Part shown: in pieces, positions 10,246 to 20,960 of the stretch
Layout: the number at the start of each line of letters is the position of its first letter
How positions within the stretch are numbered: the stretch's first letter is position 1
Assembly (NCBI GenBank): GCA_039090855.1
Contig: CM077013.1
Location: 135,739,240 to 135,803,239, forward strand
DNA: 64,000 nucleotides
DNA from: Macrothele yani
Taxonomy: Eukaryota > Arthropoda > Arachnida > Araneae > Macrothelidae
Direction: 5' to 3'
Program-made: the position numbers and the translations under genes
Notes under the pieces: generated by a model
Seen by the model: only the letters and a program-made list of their open reading frames with translations
Databases searched by the model: none
Told to the model about the DNA's origin: nothing

Positions 10246-11431
10246 ATGGAAGTGAACAAGGAGTACACCCGCCATTGCATGCTGTATGAGTTTCGTCACG
10301 GTAGTACACCCGCAAGTGCTGTAAGTAACATTACCAGTGTGTATCCCAATGTCATATATCTTGCCGCCCCGGTGGCGCAGTGGTCTAAGCGATGGCCTCT
10401 GATCATTCGTCCGAACGGGTTCCGGGTTCGAATCACGGTGAGGCATGGATGTTGTGCTTGTCTCAAGGCACTGGCTCCCTCCCTTCCCTGGAACCAGTGA
10501 CCCTAAATGAGGGACGGGAGACTGTTTATAGCCCATTCAGTTGCTCACGGTGGTCGTTAAACCTCCAATCAAGAAAAAAAATGTCATATCACATCGTCAG
10601 TGCTGTCGTTGGTTCTAACGGGTTTGAAAGGGAAATTTTGACCTGTCACACGGTCCGACAGCCGAGAGAACCGCAACAGTGGATATGGACTTGCTGAAGA
10701 CCTTAGTGGAGACCAACCCACATGTGACCAGACGGGAGTCGGCCTAACAGCTGGGGTCAACTTGGGAAGGTGCACAAGAGGAGAGTGAGGGTACGACATC
10801 TACTAGCAGTTGAACAGAAAGCAAATCGCATGAGTGCATGAGTTTCCATATTTGCTCGTGACAAGTTGAACCGTTGTTGGACCGCATAGTGACAGGTGAA
10901 GTGAAGTGGGTCCTGTTTGATACTCTCAATGCACGGAAATAGTGGTCGGACGCAAAACAGAAGCCCATGCGTCCCCTCCCCCAAAACCGGCTTACACCCA
11001 CGTAACGTCCTTCTATCTGTTTGGTGGGGTACCCGGAGTGTTGTGCTGTTTGAGCTGCTGCGGGACAACACCACTATAATCGCCGATGTGTACTGCCGTC
11101 AGCTCGTCGATCTGCACGCATAGCTCACGTCGAAATGACAAGCACCACTGAATTGCAAGGACGTCCTGTTACAGCAGGAAGGAGTGAGACCTCACACAAC
11201 ACGGGTGACCTGTCACAAGATCAGGGACCGGGGTCTAAGCTGCTGCCAACCCCAGCCTATTTTCCGGACATTTCCCCCAAACAACTACCACCCTTTTTCG
11301 GTCGTGGCGGCATTTTCTGGATGGAAAGTGGTTTGTCCAAGCCGCTACAATTCTACAGGGACAGTATCCATCAGCTTCCCAGACGATGGAAACAAGTCGT
11401 GGCAAACAATGGCGACTATATTTTGGATTGA
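10246..11431 (+). pseudogene. mariner transposase, split by a SINE and frameshifts
   Basis: Starts with MEVNKEYTRHCMLYEFRHG, a mariner N terminus, and is interrupted at 10358 by SINE-A. It resumes near 10581, then VETNPHVTRRE and LGVNLGKVHKR give the second helix-turn-helix. TGEVKWVLFDTLNARK marks the first-Asp region with Asp changed to Glu/Val context, followed by SVWWGTRSVVLFELL. The C terminus ends DGNKSWQTMA / NNGDYILD. The HHDNARPH block is lost or scrambled. Cecropia-like mariner, inactive; the coding frame pre-dates the SINE insertion. Confidence 0.85.
10358..10580 (+). mobile_element. SINE-A inserted in a mariner gene
   Basis: Full SINE-A with A box at about 10373, B box GGTTCGAATCA and body GACCCTAAATGAGGGACGGG, ending CCTCCAATCAAGAAAAAAA. 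The 9-bp direct repeat ATGTCATAT at 10349-10357 and 10581-10589 is the target-site duplication. Five extra bases precede the canonical GCCGCCCC head. Confidence 0.9.
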
Positions 11432-11752
11432 TTTGTACTTGAATACATGGTAATTACCACTTTTCTATTGCCTTGCATTTGCATACTTTACTTTCATTCC
11501 AGCCCAATATAAAGACATTTCTGTTTGAGGAAGCAGAAAATTTGGGACATCTTTTGGCTCAGGTACATCGACCACTTAAAGGGTTAAAAGCTTGACGAGT
11601 CCGATTGGAAGCTTTTGTAATACTGTTTTACAGCAACTGTATTCCTGTACAAGAATTTAGAATACGATCTCCTCAGCTTAAACTCTTGTATAGGACTACA
11701 GTTGCTATAAACATAATCACGAAAGTTGTAATCTGAATCGTCAGGCATTTCC
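11432..11752. other. No recognised feature
   Basis: AT-rich spacer between two mariner relics; probably the 3' untranslated end of the first element and unrelated sequence. Confidence 0.4.
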
Positions 11753-12922
11753 TAGGTGTACAAATAAGTTTTAAAGCGTTTTAAGACAACGTAACATGTA
11801 ATTTGATAGAAAACAACAATACCTTTACCAATCAAAGTATGCGTTGTCATTATCTATCACCTTCCGCCATCAGTCGGGCAGCTGACGGATTCCAGCCATG
11901 AAGAAAACTTCGTCGTGTGACGCGATGAAGTCGTCAACCGATTTTTGTACTTCGTCACATGTCCGGAACCATACAGCAGACAAAATATGTTGCATCGATC
12001 GGAACAAATGATAGCCTGAAGGGGCTATGTCGGGGCTATACGCCGGGTGCTCCAAAACTTCCCAGCCAAACGTTAATAACGTTTTCTTGAACAATTTCCC
12101 GACATGCGGCCTAGCGACATGCGGCCTAGCGTTCTCATGAAGTAATTTCACGGGACGCTATCCTTTGCCTGTGAATGGACGTTTCCCCCAGATTTGCTGG
12201 TTCAATCGCAGCAATTGTTGCTTGTAGCGATCAGCAGTAATAGTTTCACTCTGTTCCAATAGTTCATAATAGAGCACATCCTTCATATCACACCAGATGC
12301 TCAGTAGAACTTTCTTGGAGTGAATACTGCGTTTCGGTGTCGAAGTCGTTGCTTCACCGGGGTTTACCCAGTGTTTTTTGAGCTTGGGATTGTCGTACTA
12401 CATCCACTTTTCATCACAAGTAACGATTCTCTACAGGAAAGACATTCTGTGTTGTTTATTCAACAGATTAAAACACTTCATGATACGCTCATCCTTGTTC
12501 CTCTGACTCAGGTCATGTGGCACCCATTTTCCTTTCCTTTTGAATCTTTCCCATTGCGCGTACACAATTGAAAATGGCTTGTTGAGTTACCTCCAGTTGT
12601 TCAGCTAGTTCTTTTTGCGTTTGAGATGAATCTTCATCGAGAAATGCTTGCAGTTACTCGTGTGCAACCTTCTGGCGGGGTGCCGCTACGTTCTCGATCA
12701 TCAAAATCACCTGCTTTGAACAGTCAAAACCGAAACTAAGGCGTGCTTTTCGTACAATATTCTGCCCCAGAACAGAACAGATCGATGCACATGCTTTTGC
12801 AGCACGTTTTGCTTGATAAAATTCGTAACGAATGCAGTGTCGAATAAATGCAGTATCGCTTGCCATCTTTCACCTGCCGATGTGCAAGTGCGTTTGACTG
12901 TTGGGCAAACTTATGTGTCACA
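11753..12922 (-). mobile_element. mariner element with decayed transposase
   Basis: Transposase on the minus strand from M at 12866 (MASDTAFIRHCIRYEF) to about 11870. The first Asp is present as VTCDEKW near 12410, with a stop just after. The second reads LLHENARPH, Asp to Glu. The third reads SPDIAPSGYHLF, Asp to Gly. A 14-bp duplication gives the repeated ARPHVARPHV. Likely terminal inverted repeats are TAGGTGTACAAATAAGTTT (11753-11771) and AAACTTATGTGTCA (12907-12920). The 1.17-kb span suits a mariner. Inactive. Confidence 0.8.
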
Positions 12923-13929
12923 TTTTATACTCTGGACCAGTTACGGTCACATGACAACAACGCGGGGAGATGTCGTATATGTAAATGAGCGGTATACGTC
13001 GCACAAAAAAATGTCCCCATGAAAATATTCAAGATAGTTATACTAATGTACCACGTAACTAATTCTACAATCACTGAGTGTCAATATTTTCAAGATTCGT
13101 ACATAATAACTTTTGGAAACACTCGCTTGGTCCGCCCACTCTTGTTTTAACAGAAACACTGAACCTGGGATTTATTTTTGCACATATGTAGTGTACATGG
13201 AAAGGGTCGTTTAACTGTACGTGTTGTGCATTTTTATTGGTTTGCGGGGCAAGATCTGCGAGAGCATATTTGCGTCACTAGTACAGCCTTGGAAACCACT
13301 AGTATCGAAGGCTTCTGCCGACAAAGACGGAATGACAAGCAGCTTCGAAAAAGTTAGTAAAAGGTTTATGTCCGTCCGCTGTTCTGCCTAAAGCATCAAA
13401 AGACTAATAAAGACCATGACATTTATGCTGTTGAACCCAATTATACGCTGATGTACAGTGGAGGATGCCTTGAACACGTGCTAATGATGAGCGCTACTGC
13501 CTGCCTCTTTTCGGCTTTCAGATCGCGTGTAATTGACAAAGGGGCCCGAAAGACGTCATATTTACGTCATTCAGTGACATACGCTGGTAACGAGCGAGCA
13601 AAAAGCATGTTACTATTTTAATGCGATTTTAAACGCCCTTCATCAAAAGACATCAATTAATGCTAATCGTCAAATTAATGAATGAGAGGAAACGTACTCC
13701 CGATCTGCTGAGAATGAACGACCGGATCTTCAGTGAACGAATTAAACGGTCTTGCTGTCGTCATAGACAAATCACCCAACTCATCATAGAATTAATTCTT
13801 GTACCACTATGCTCTTTAATATTTACTTAATGTGGGAAAAAATTCCAAACATTTTTAGTCAAAGAGTTTAATAGAAGAATATGGCTACACACATGCCAAG
13901 TGTTATTAAGGATCGTTTATTTTTATTTT
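12923..13929. other. No recognised feature
   Basis: AT-rich DNA without recognisable coding, tRNA or repeat structure. Confidence 0.4.
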
Positions 13930-14135
13930 CGGGGTTGAACGACCACCATGAGCAAATATAAGGGCTATGAGCAGTCACCGGTCCTTAATTTAGTTCCACT
14001 GGTTCTAGGAAAGAGATTGAGCCAGAGCAATCAAGCAAACCCACCAACCATTCCTCATATGAGACTTGGATTCTTGCCTATCTCTGACGAATGGTCAAAG
14101 GCGACGTGTTCAGACAACTCCGACACTGGGGTGAC
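13930..14135 (-). mobile_element. Degenerate SINE-A
   Basis: Alignable by eye to the SINE-A body (ACGACCACCATGAGCAA, GTCCTTAATTTAG, CACTGGTTCTAGGAAAGAG), with the head strongly mutated: GGATTCGAACCC has become GACTTGGATTCTTG. An old copy. Confidence 0.75.
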
Positions 14136-14186
14136 TTGCGAGATTTGTATCTACATAGCACTAATTTTTAAGTTCACTGAAGTAGA

Positions 14187-14400
14187 AACCATAGCAGGTG
14201 GGCAAATGTGACCATAGAAGGCATCTACTATTCTTAGGTTCATCCACAGAGACCATAGTAGGTATGCACTATGTTTAGGTTCATCCACAGAGTTGGAAAC
14301 AGGTCAAAAAGTTTGGACCCGGACCCGACCCGGATCTATAAATGACCCGGACAAATCTTTTTTGAGCTATCATATACAGGGCGTCTACAAATGAAGTATA
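14187..14400. repeat. Short tandem repeat, solitary hAT-like end and mariner-like terminus
   Basis: TTAGGTTCATCCACAGAG-type units repeat at about 14230-14290. CAGAGTTGGAAACAGGTC at 14288 matches the terminal repeat of the hAT-like element at 18409-19395, so it looks like a solitary end. TATACAGGGCGTCTAC at about 14375 resembles the terminus of mariner-like MITEs, but no partner end is visible. Confidence 0.5.
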
Positions 14401-14639
14401 CAACTTTAGTATGCTATTGAAAAAAATATGATAGAAAAAATACTTACCTTAAACGTCAAGAGACGTAGCATGTGTTAAAGTTTGTTATGTCAGATGATAG
14501 ATGGCGCCAAGTGTCTTATGTAATGAAAAATCTCGTCAAACACGGAATACAACAGACATGGCTTCCCTATTGGAGAAAGCATAGCCATCCTGCTCTCCTG
14601 ATGTTACCCCTCGCTATTTTTTTCTTTGGGGCTTTATTA

Positions 14640-14815
14640 AGAACATAAATACACCATTGTACAGTACAAAGATGTGAATCCATTTATTGGTGTAAATATG
14701 ATATGGATGTTAAGTCAAATAGTATCGGAAAACTTGAAGATTTCGTCGTCCTGGAGTGGAAAAAGAATTCGCGTCTTCCAGATAGCGCCGGAGTATGCTA
14801 ACCACTACACCACCG
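14640..14815 (-). mobile_element. Family-B tRNA-like repeat (minus)
   Basis: Shares ACCATTGTACA, TTTATTGGTGTAAATATGA, GTTAAGTCA and GGAAAACTTGAAGATTTCGT with the copies at 35.2 and 37.7 kb. It ends in the complement of a tRNA-like head (GCTAACCACTACACCAC). The A-box part has been expanded into the following minisatellite. Confidence 0.8.
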
Positions 14816-14936
14816 AGAGTATGCTAACCACTACACCACTCAGAGTATGCTAACCACTACACCACTCAGAGTATGCTAACCACTACACCACTCAGAGTAT
14901 GCTAACCACTACACCACTTAGTGCATGCTAACCATA
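14790..14936. repeat. 26-bp minisatellite made from a tRNA-like A box
   Basis: Six units starting at 14792, 14819, 14845, 14871, 14897 and about 14923, each containing GTATGCTAACCACTACACCA. The reverse complement is TGGTGTAGTGGTTAGCATAC, the A-box region of the family-B SINE head. Confidence 0.9.
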
Positions 14937-15025
14937 TGAACTACTTTATGCGTGCTGGAAGATATTGAAATACATATTCCCGTCTTTACACGATTCTAAA
15001 AGGAATACTTAAAATATATACAAGA

Positions 15026-15417
15026 TAAAAACACATTAGCACTTTCAAGTCCACTATGGACCCGTCATCAGATGAAATAGCTACGATTTCCCTTGGAAGA
15101 GGTATATATGCAGGAGGCACACCGACGTATCAGTGTTGTCAATGCGCATGCTCATTACATAGTCATGTTGTTATACATCGGAGATTGGGTCGGTGAGGGG
15201 GACAACGCAGATAACGGAGATTGGGTCGGTGAGGGGGACAACGCAGATAACGACCCAGTCTCCGATGTATAACAACATGACTACGTAATGAGCATGCGCA
15301 TTGACAACACGGATACGTCGGTGTGCCTTCTGCATATATACCTCTTCCAAGGGAAATCGTAGCTATTTCATCTGATGACGGGTCCATAGTTGACTTGAAA
15401 GTGCTAATGTGTTTTTT
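15026..15417. mobile_element. Foldback element: 167-bp arms, 58-bp loop
   Basis: Left arm 15026-15192 and right arm 15251-15417 are reverse complements with few differences (for example ATCGGAGATTGGG against CCCAGTCTCCGAT). The loop plus arm tip holds a perfect 36-bp tandem duplication (15178-15213 and 15214-15249, start CGGAGATTGGGTCGGTGAGG). No coding capacity. It sits inside the head region of a family-B copy. Confidence 0.88.
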
Positions 15418-15575
15418 AGTATGCTAACCATTACACCACCCAGAAGTTTCCGATTAACTTGACCAAGTCTCAAGTTTAATCTGAAACTTGAGACTTGGTC
15501 GTTCCTTAAGATTAACTCGAGACATGGCCGTTCCTTAAGATTAACTTGAGACTTGGTCGTTCATGGACCTTAACT
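15418..15575. repeat. Family-B head remnant and ~29-bp tandem repeat
   Basis: 15418-15450 is the rest of the interrupted family-B head (ATGCTAACCATTACACCACC). It is followed by about three units of GAGACTTGGTCGTTCCTTAA at 29-30 bp spacing; the same motif lies upstream of family-B heads elsewhere in the window. Confidence 0.75.
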
Positions 15576-15715
15576 AAAAAAGGCATACAAAGACTGCAGC
15601 CAACTGAAAGTAACATGGAGAGATGCATCCTTGGTGTAAAAAGGAAGTTAAAAAGAGGAACTCGTGGATAAGAAAAATAACAAGAGTGGAAGAATCATGA
15701 TCAGAGTAAAATCCA
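15575..15715 (+). mobile_element. RTE LINE fragment
   Basis: AAAAGGCATACAAAGACTGC, GGAGAGATGCATCCTTGGTG and AATAACAAGAGTGGAAGA match the C-terminal coding region of the complete RTE at 44.2-47.4 kb (residues after the reverse transcriptase). Only about 130 bp remain. Confidence 0.75.
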
Positions 15716-15860
15716 CTAGTAGCACTTTTTCATGAGCAATGTTCTGTTACTAGTACTGTTACTGTAATAAGCACTGTTAGCAAGCACCTTTTTTATGAGC
15801 AATGTTCTGTTACTACTGCTGCTGTTACTGTAATGAACACTGTTAGCAGGCACTTTTTCA
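15716..15860. repeat. ~68-bp tandem duplication
   Basis: Two units sharing CACTTTTTCATGAGCAATGT and TGTTACTGTAATAAGCACTG. 15861-16390 shows nothing recognisable. Confidence 0.8.
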
Positions 15861-16398
15861 CTTTAATGGTGATTATTTCTGATGTTGAAGTGGCCTTACT
15901 TGCCTAGATGATAATAAAAAGACTTGCACTTATTGGAACTATAGCTGTTAATTAAAAGTACTATTTATATGTCTAATTAAGGTTTCAGTCGCACGAATCG
16001 TTAAGCTATCCGTGTTCAACTTAAAGTAATTTCATAAACATTAAGTGCAGTATTACAATAAAACCAAGTTACTACAGCATAAGCATTTAAAATGAAATAA
16101 GCTGTGTAGTGCTTTACAGAAATGTTTAACATTAGGGTAATAATTGCAACCTACTTTGTAGGATAATAGTCTTTTATTCACTATTGTTTTACAAAGTGTA
16201 ATGCTGTGTACAATGGCTTCAAAACGTTTTTAGAAGAAATTCGTCTGCCCAACCAAGGGAAAGTCTTATCGTTCTTCCAAATGAATTTTACAATTCAAAA
16301 TGCAATGACGGTTCAGTTGAAACGTTAAGATTAAAAACAAGAAATATTTTCTTCTTATCAAGCATTTTGTTTTGTATTTTAGCAAATAATCATGGGAG

Positions 16399-16760
16399 AA
16401 AAGATTGCCGTTTTGTACACGATTAAAATAACTACAAAAGTTAAGAAGTTAGAAAAGAATCGGTTAAAACAACATGTTGTGAACCAGTTCTTTTTAAACA
16501 TAAAAAAATGTTGTTTTAACCAGTTCTTATTTAACTTCTTAACTTTTATAGTTATTTTAATCGTGCACAAGACGGCAATCTTTTATCTCAAGACTTATTA
16601 AACACGAATTTTTTTATCTGGTTAGTTGACTTATAGCAAATGGAAGATTATGATCTTTTTTTCTTACTTATAAACAAAGATTGGATTTTACAAGAATTCA
16701 ACTCCACAAAATTATTTTCATTCCAACGACAAATACTCCAATGCCAGAGTCTGTGAAACG
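16399..16760. mobile_element. Hairpin-headed dispersed repeat
   Basis: Arms 16399-16475 and 16508-16584 are inverted (AAAGATTGCCGTTTTGTACA against the complement ending CAAGACGGCAATCTTTT), with a ~32-nt loop. The following 16585-16758 is shared with 4580-4775. A non-autonomous element whose second copy lacks the left arm. Confidence 0.75.
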
Positions 16761-16869
16761 GCGATAACATTACATAGCAAATGATAAAGCTCATTTGAAT
16801 TGTGACAAAAAACATATTGCTTATATGTAATCTATGACTACTAAGCTTGTGGTGTTAGAACAAATTTGA

Positions 16870-17340
16870 ATTATATTTCGCCGAAGACATAAACTCCTGG
16901 GGAATTTATCAGATACCTTGTGAATGTGGACTTTCATATATAGGACATACCCGCAGGGTTTAAGTTTTCGTGTGAAGGAACACAAGACCTACATACGGAA
17001 CTATGAACTGAAGAAGTCGTCTATACCCCAACATTGTCACGAAAATAACTATAAATTTTTGTTTGGAAAAGCTACGCTCATCGATATACCTGACTCGATT
17101 ATCAAGCTTAATATATTAAAAGCTTTCCACATATACCGGAACTCGTCACGGCTTGTCAACGACATCACGTCGACTCCATTTCTTTCAAGCGTGTGGAAAC
17201 AACTCACCAAAATCTGTGACCGTCAGAATTCTGATGATGTCACAATGATTTGAATGTTTTCGCTCCTTTCGTCCTGATGATGCCGAGGCAAGCGCTATGC
17301 GAAACTATAGTCGATGTATAATAAACATTTTATTGTGAGA
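16870..17340 (+). pseudogene. Penelope-like element, C-terminal GIY-YIG endonuclease fragment
   Basis: Reads NSWGIYQIPCECG LSYIG then, after a frameshift, SFRVKEHKTYIRNYELKK, HCHENNYKFLFG and KLNILKAFHIYRNS, ending DDVTMI at 17253. GIY, YIG and the KEH catalytic region of the GIY-YIG nuclease are present, followed by the conserved Penelope C terminus. The reverse transcriptase is missing. The 3' untranslated part carries a hammerhead-like motif. Close to the element at 48.5-49.8 kb. Confidence 0.88.
17268..17318 (+). ncRNA. Hammerhead-ribozyme-like motif, Penelope 3' end
   Basis: Core CTGATGA (17274-17280), GAAA (17301-17304) and cleavage triplet GTC (17310-17312). The predicted stem III is the palindrome CTATAG, too short for a stable monomer and suggestive of dimeric cleavage. 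Stem I pairs CGTC with GATG. The stem II region carries one extra base against the textbook fold. Known biology: Penelope-like elements often carry hammerheads in their terminal repeats. Confidence 0.65.
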
Positions 17341-17890
17341 GAAGTTGATAATTTTATTCGAACATATTGCTTACAATGTATAGCGAGCGTTATCATAAGC
17401 AGAACTGCAAACAGAGGTAGCTAAAATGAAACAGAGTTCAGTGATATGCAAGAGATAAAGAAAAGTGATGTAACATCACACAGTAAGGTGCACTTTCATT
17501 TTGGGAAAATATTCCACAAGAGTACCTCTAACTTGCTGTCTAAAACTTTCGTACATTTTAACTTGAAAGAGATAAAAAAAGCGATTTTACAACTGTACGT
17601 GGTATCGATGGTTATAGCAACAGTAAAATGAAACGCACCACGTCAAAAATCATGAGTACCGTATTTTTCGGAGTAAAAATCGAGACTTTTCTCTTCAGAA
17701 GTCCGGGCCTTTATTTATACGCCACATTGACTTATCTATTAAAATTTCTCAACCAGAACTAAAAAAACAAAAACAAAAAAACTTGTGCCTTAAATTCGAT
17801 AGCGAACCAATAACCCTTAGAGGTAATATTGTCTCAAGAAACTAATCTCAAAGCGCACAAAATGTAATATTCCGTTCGCTAAGAAGTTGT
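17341..17890. other. No recognised feature
   Basis: AT-rich; a short A-rich tract near 17760. No domain recognised in the 61-codon frame at 17446-17631. Confidence 0.4.
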
Positions 17891-18103
17891 TTAAAAGTTG
17901 CTGAAACGGATTTCCTTCCGACAGAAACATTAAAATCGCCGTGATTGATTTGAAGTGGCAACTGCATATGCTAATTGCATCTACCTCGCGATCTCACCAT
18001 GGCTCCGTGGGTGGCATTCATCTCTGGTTTTGCAAAGCCGTTAGAACTACAATGGGTGCATCTCATTTATCTCGCAATGATTGAAAGCTGCTGTAGCGGA
18101 TTT

Positions 18104-18311
18104 AATTTTTGATTGGAGGTTTAACGACCACTGTTAGTAACACGATGAGCTATAAGCAGTCCCCCGTCCCTAATTTAGGGCCACTGGTTCCAGGAAAGGG
18201 AGAGAACCAGTGCCGTAAGACAAACACAACATCAATGACTTACAGGGATTCGAACCCGGATCCCTTTCGGACGAATGATCAGAAGCCATCGCTTAAACTA
18301 CTGCGCCACCG
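18104..18311 (-). mobile_element. SINE-A (minus) in tandem copy 2
   Basis: T-rich tail, GGAGGTTTAACGACCACTG, CCCTAATTTAGGG, GGATTCGAACCC and complement of the A box ACTACTGCGCCACC. The flanks align to the uninterrupted copy 1, so the empty site is visible 190 bp upstream. Confidence 0.88.
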
Positions 18312-18408
18312 ATATTTCCGCTCGACATAAACTTTAAAATCGCCGTGACAGATTTGGAGTGGCAGCTGCGTATGCTAATTGCATCTCCCTCGCGATCTCT
18401 CCAAGACC

Positions 18409-19395
18409 CAGAGGTGGAAACGGGACACGGGTCAGCGGGTCAGCAGGTCACAGTATCCGCAATTTCTTGCGCGTCAAACGGGTCGGGTCAAGGTGTTCCT
18501 GACCCGATTTCTAACCGGTTTTATTTCCGTTTTATTTTTGAAAAGAAAAAAAAATATTTCGAAAAACCCTTCAGAGCTGCAGAGTATGATCCAGGAACTT
18601 GCTGAAAACGGTAAAGAAGTAGGATTAAAAATGAATTTGCAGAAGACAAAACTGAAGTACAATGATTCTAAAAGGGATGAAGAATTTGGGATTGATTGGG
18701 AAAAGTTCGAGGTAACCGATACATACATTAATATCGCACAACAGGTATCAAATAAAGGTCACATTGATGAGGAAATTAATCGGCGTATAAAACTTGGATG
18801 AAGAGCTTTTGGAAAAAACAGCACAATTATTAAGAGCAATGTTCCATTATGTTTTAAAAGAAAAGTGTTTAATCAATGCATAATTTCAGTGCTTACGTAC
18901 GGAGTAGAGACGTGAATCTTCACACAAAAAGGCATACAAAAACTGCAGACATCTGAAACAGGCATGGAAGAATTGCATGCTTGGTGAAAACAAGAAAGAT
19001 ATAAAGATGAACTAGTGGATAAGGAAAATAACAAGAGTGGAAAACATCACGATCAGAGTAAAATCCCTGAAATAGCAATGGGCTAGACATATTGCCAGGA
19101 AAACAAGCCACCGATGTACAACCGAAATTTTAGACTGGATTCCAAGGGACAGGAAAAGACCCAGAAGAAGACCACGTGGGAGATGGGTGGATGGAGGAGA
19201 CTGACTGAAGAAAATCCATTTTTGAAGAAATTTGGTGAGACCTTCATCCAGCAGTGGATTGATAATGATTGACAATGATGATGATATATTCGAATTTATA
19301 GTTCAAAGCATATTTGTCCGCGTCTGGTCTAATTATGTGACGGCCGGGATCGGGTAAAGCCCGGGTCCAAAATTTTTGACCCGTTTCCAACTCTG
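18409..19395. mobile_element. hAT-like non-autonomous element
   Basis: Terminal inverted repeats CAGAGGTGGAAACGGG (18409-18424) and, inverted, CAGAGTTGGAAACGGG (ending 19395), with Pro/Arg-like CCCG-rich subterminal sequence (GGGTCAGCGGGTCAGCAGGT; GGGATCGGGTAAAGCCCGGG). CAGRGGTGG-type ends are typical of hAT transposons. No 8-bp target duplication is visible. The centre is occupied by an RTE fragment. Confidence 0.6.
18566..19290 (+). pseudogene. 5'-truncated RTE LINE copy
   Basis: Encodes the part after the FADD box: ELQSMIQELA, EVGLKMNLQKTK, GHIDEEINRRIKLG, KSNVPLCFKRKVFNQC, ending FGETFIQQWIDN and a GATGATGAT tail. It has several stops and frameshifts relative to the complete copy at 44.2-47.4 kb. 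Truncation at the 5' side fits target-primed reverse transcription. Confidence 0.88.
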
Positions 19396-19736
19396 GGTGT
19401 CATTCACCTTTGGCTTTGCAAAGCCGCCAGAACTACAATGGATGCATCTCACTTATAAAACCTATATAATAGACTACATCAGTTCCTTACGCTCTGACGT
19501 CATTCTGTACTTGCATCGTTATCTGATATCATCCGGTGGCCGAAATCGGAACTAAGCTCACCGCTATCGAACGATACGTAAAATCAAGGAGAAATACTGG
19601 AAAATAAAATGAAGTCTGCAAGACAAACGACTTCATCTGTGACAACACGCACGTGCTCGAACAACTGTCCGGGACGTTTGTTCTGTTACTTAGGTGTTAT
19701 GTCGTGTTTTATTTCATTTTCTTCGTATTGTAGTGT

Positions 19737-19855
19737 AATTTCATAAAAAGGAATAAAATTGCAGAGTAATTTCATAAAAAGGATTCAGCATTATTTTATT
19801 TCATAAAAAGAAATCAGCGTTATTTCATTTCATCAGCGTTATTACATTTTGATTC
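19737..19855. repeat. Short tandem repeat
   Basis: Three to four diverged units built on ATTTCATAAAAAGGATTCAG and CAGCGTTATT, about 30-35 bp each. Confidence 0.75.
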
Positions 19856-19889
19856 ACTGTGATGGAAATTTAAAAAAATTAGTGAAAGA

Positions 19890-20880
19890 GACACCGTATG
19901 ATATCCTGGGACATATTGGCCCACACGTCTTTCAAATGACGATCTAAATCACGAACACTGGGACGTGGAGAAAGCGGGCATCCCATCTGGTCCTACACGT
20001 GCTGGATGGGCGAGAGATCAGACGATCTGGAAGGCCTCTGAATCGTCGAAGCATGACGTAGAAAGTCCTGGAAAGCCCGAGCCGTGTGAGGACGGAGATT
20101 ATCTTGTTGGAAAATGGCTCCGGGTGGTCCCGCTAGGAAAGGTAACAGATGGGACGGCAGGATCTCCTGTGCGTAGCGCTGGGCTGTCAACGTCCCTCGG
20201 ATCACTGCATACGTGATGGCTTCCCAGACCATCACGCCGCAAGTTCGGGACGTTTGCCGCTGTACAGTGAGGATGGGATTGTAGTGCTCACCTGCGGTCC
20301 TCCACAGTCTGACACGGTGGTCGTCCGTTCCCATACAGAAGCGGGATTCGTCGCTGAAGACTATACGTCGCCAGTCCGTAGCTTTTCCTGTTGCTCGCGG
20401 CTGACACCACTGCAATGGTTAAGTGTTATTGATAGAAAACGAAGCGGGCGTCTGGAAGTGTTTCTGGCGGACACAGGAGTCCCTTGAACAGACGCCACGT
20501 GTCTCTGGTTATTGGACAAGGATGTCGTTGCATCTGTGCGTGCCGCTCTCACGATCTCACGGTCCTCCCTGCTGGTGGTGTGCCTGGGTCGTCCAGAGCC
20601 AGTCTGCCGTGTCTGGGTGCCTTCCCGTGTCAGTTGCTCTCAACGCGATCACATCGTAGTGTCCAACCTGCCGAAATGGCGGCACATTCGGCGCGCCGAC
20701 CACCTGACCTCTCTCATCCCGACGATACGGCCTCGTTTAAACTCCGTCAGTTGCCCGTACGCACATCTACGGCGGAACCTCTACATGTCTATCGTTCAGG
20801 GATCTCACCTGACTCTTACCGTGCGCTTCGTCACGAAAGTCGAGGCGATCAAATGATCATATGTAAAGGATTTTAGGAAG
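19890..20880 (-). pseudogene. Tc1-like transposase relic with E-to-Q active site
   Basis: A 140-codon minus-strand stretch (20415-19993) has VFSDESRF (first Asp), GVMVWEAITY, FQQDNLRPHTAR (second Asp) and DLSPIQHV, where the catalytic Glu of SPIEH is Gln. The N-terminal helix-turn-helix region (about 20870-20430) is in broken frames. Related to the relic at 5.1-5.9 kb. Confidence 0.85.
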
Positions 20881-20960
20881 GGAGTGTCTGACCTCAGGTC
20901 TTAAACAATCCTTAGAAATAGGAAGCTAGGATATTTGGGCTAGTGTTCCCGATAGGAAAG
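20866..20960 (-). repeat. Family-E repeat fragment
   Basis: AAAGGATTTTAGGAAGGGAG and AAATAGGAAGCTAGG are the reverse complement of the tandem units at 52.25-52.52 kb. Confidence 0.75.

Larger units (their letters stand above)
17893..19460. repeat. 190-bp tandem duplication, second copy invaded twice
   Basis: Copy 1 spans about 17893-18082 and copy 2 starts near 18083 (GCTG...GCGGATTT at 17910 and 18100, 190 bp apart). Copy 2 continues after SINE-A (18104-18311) with TTAAAATCGCCGTGACAGAT, is broken again by the hAT-like element at 18409, and resumes at 19396 with GTGTCATTCACCTTTGGCTT. Confidence 0.82.

Noticed and set aside
17268..17318. Firm hammerhead annotation with full secondary structure
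   Set aside because: Stem II cannot be paired to the textbook register by eye; kept as a motif-level call.
18401..19403. 8-bp target duplication for the hAT-like element
   Set aside because: CCAAGACC and GGTGTCAT do not match; the element call rests on the terminal inverted repeats only.
19993..20216. Plus-strand frames over 19.9-20.9 kb
   Set aside because: They are shadows of the minus-strand Tc1 transposase, which has clear catalytic motifs.
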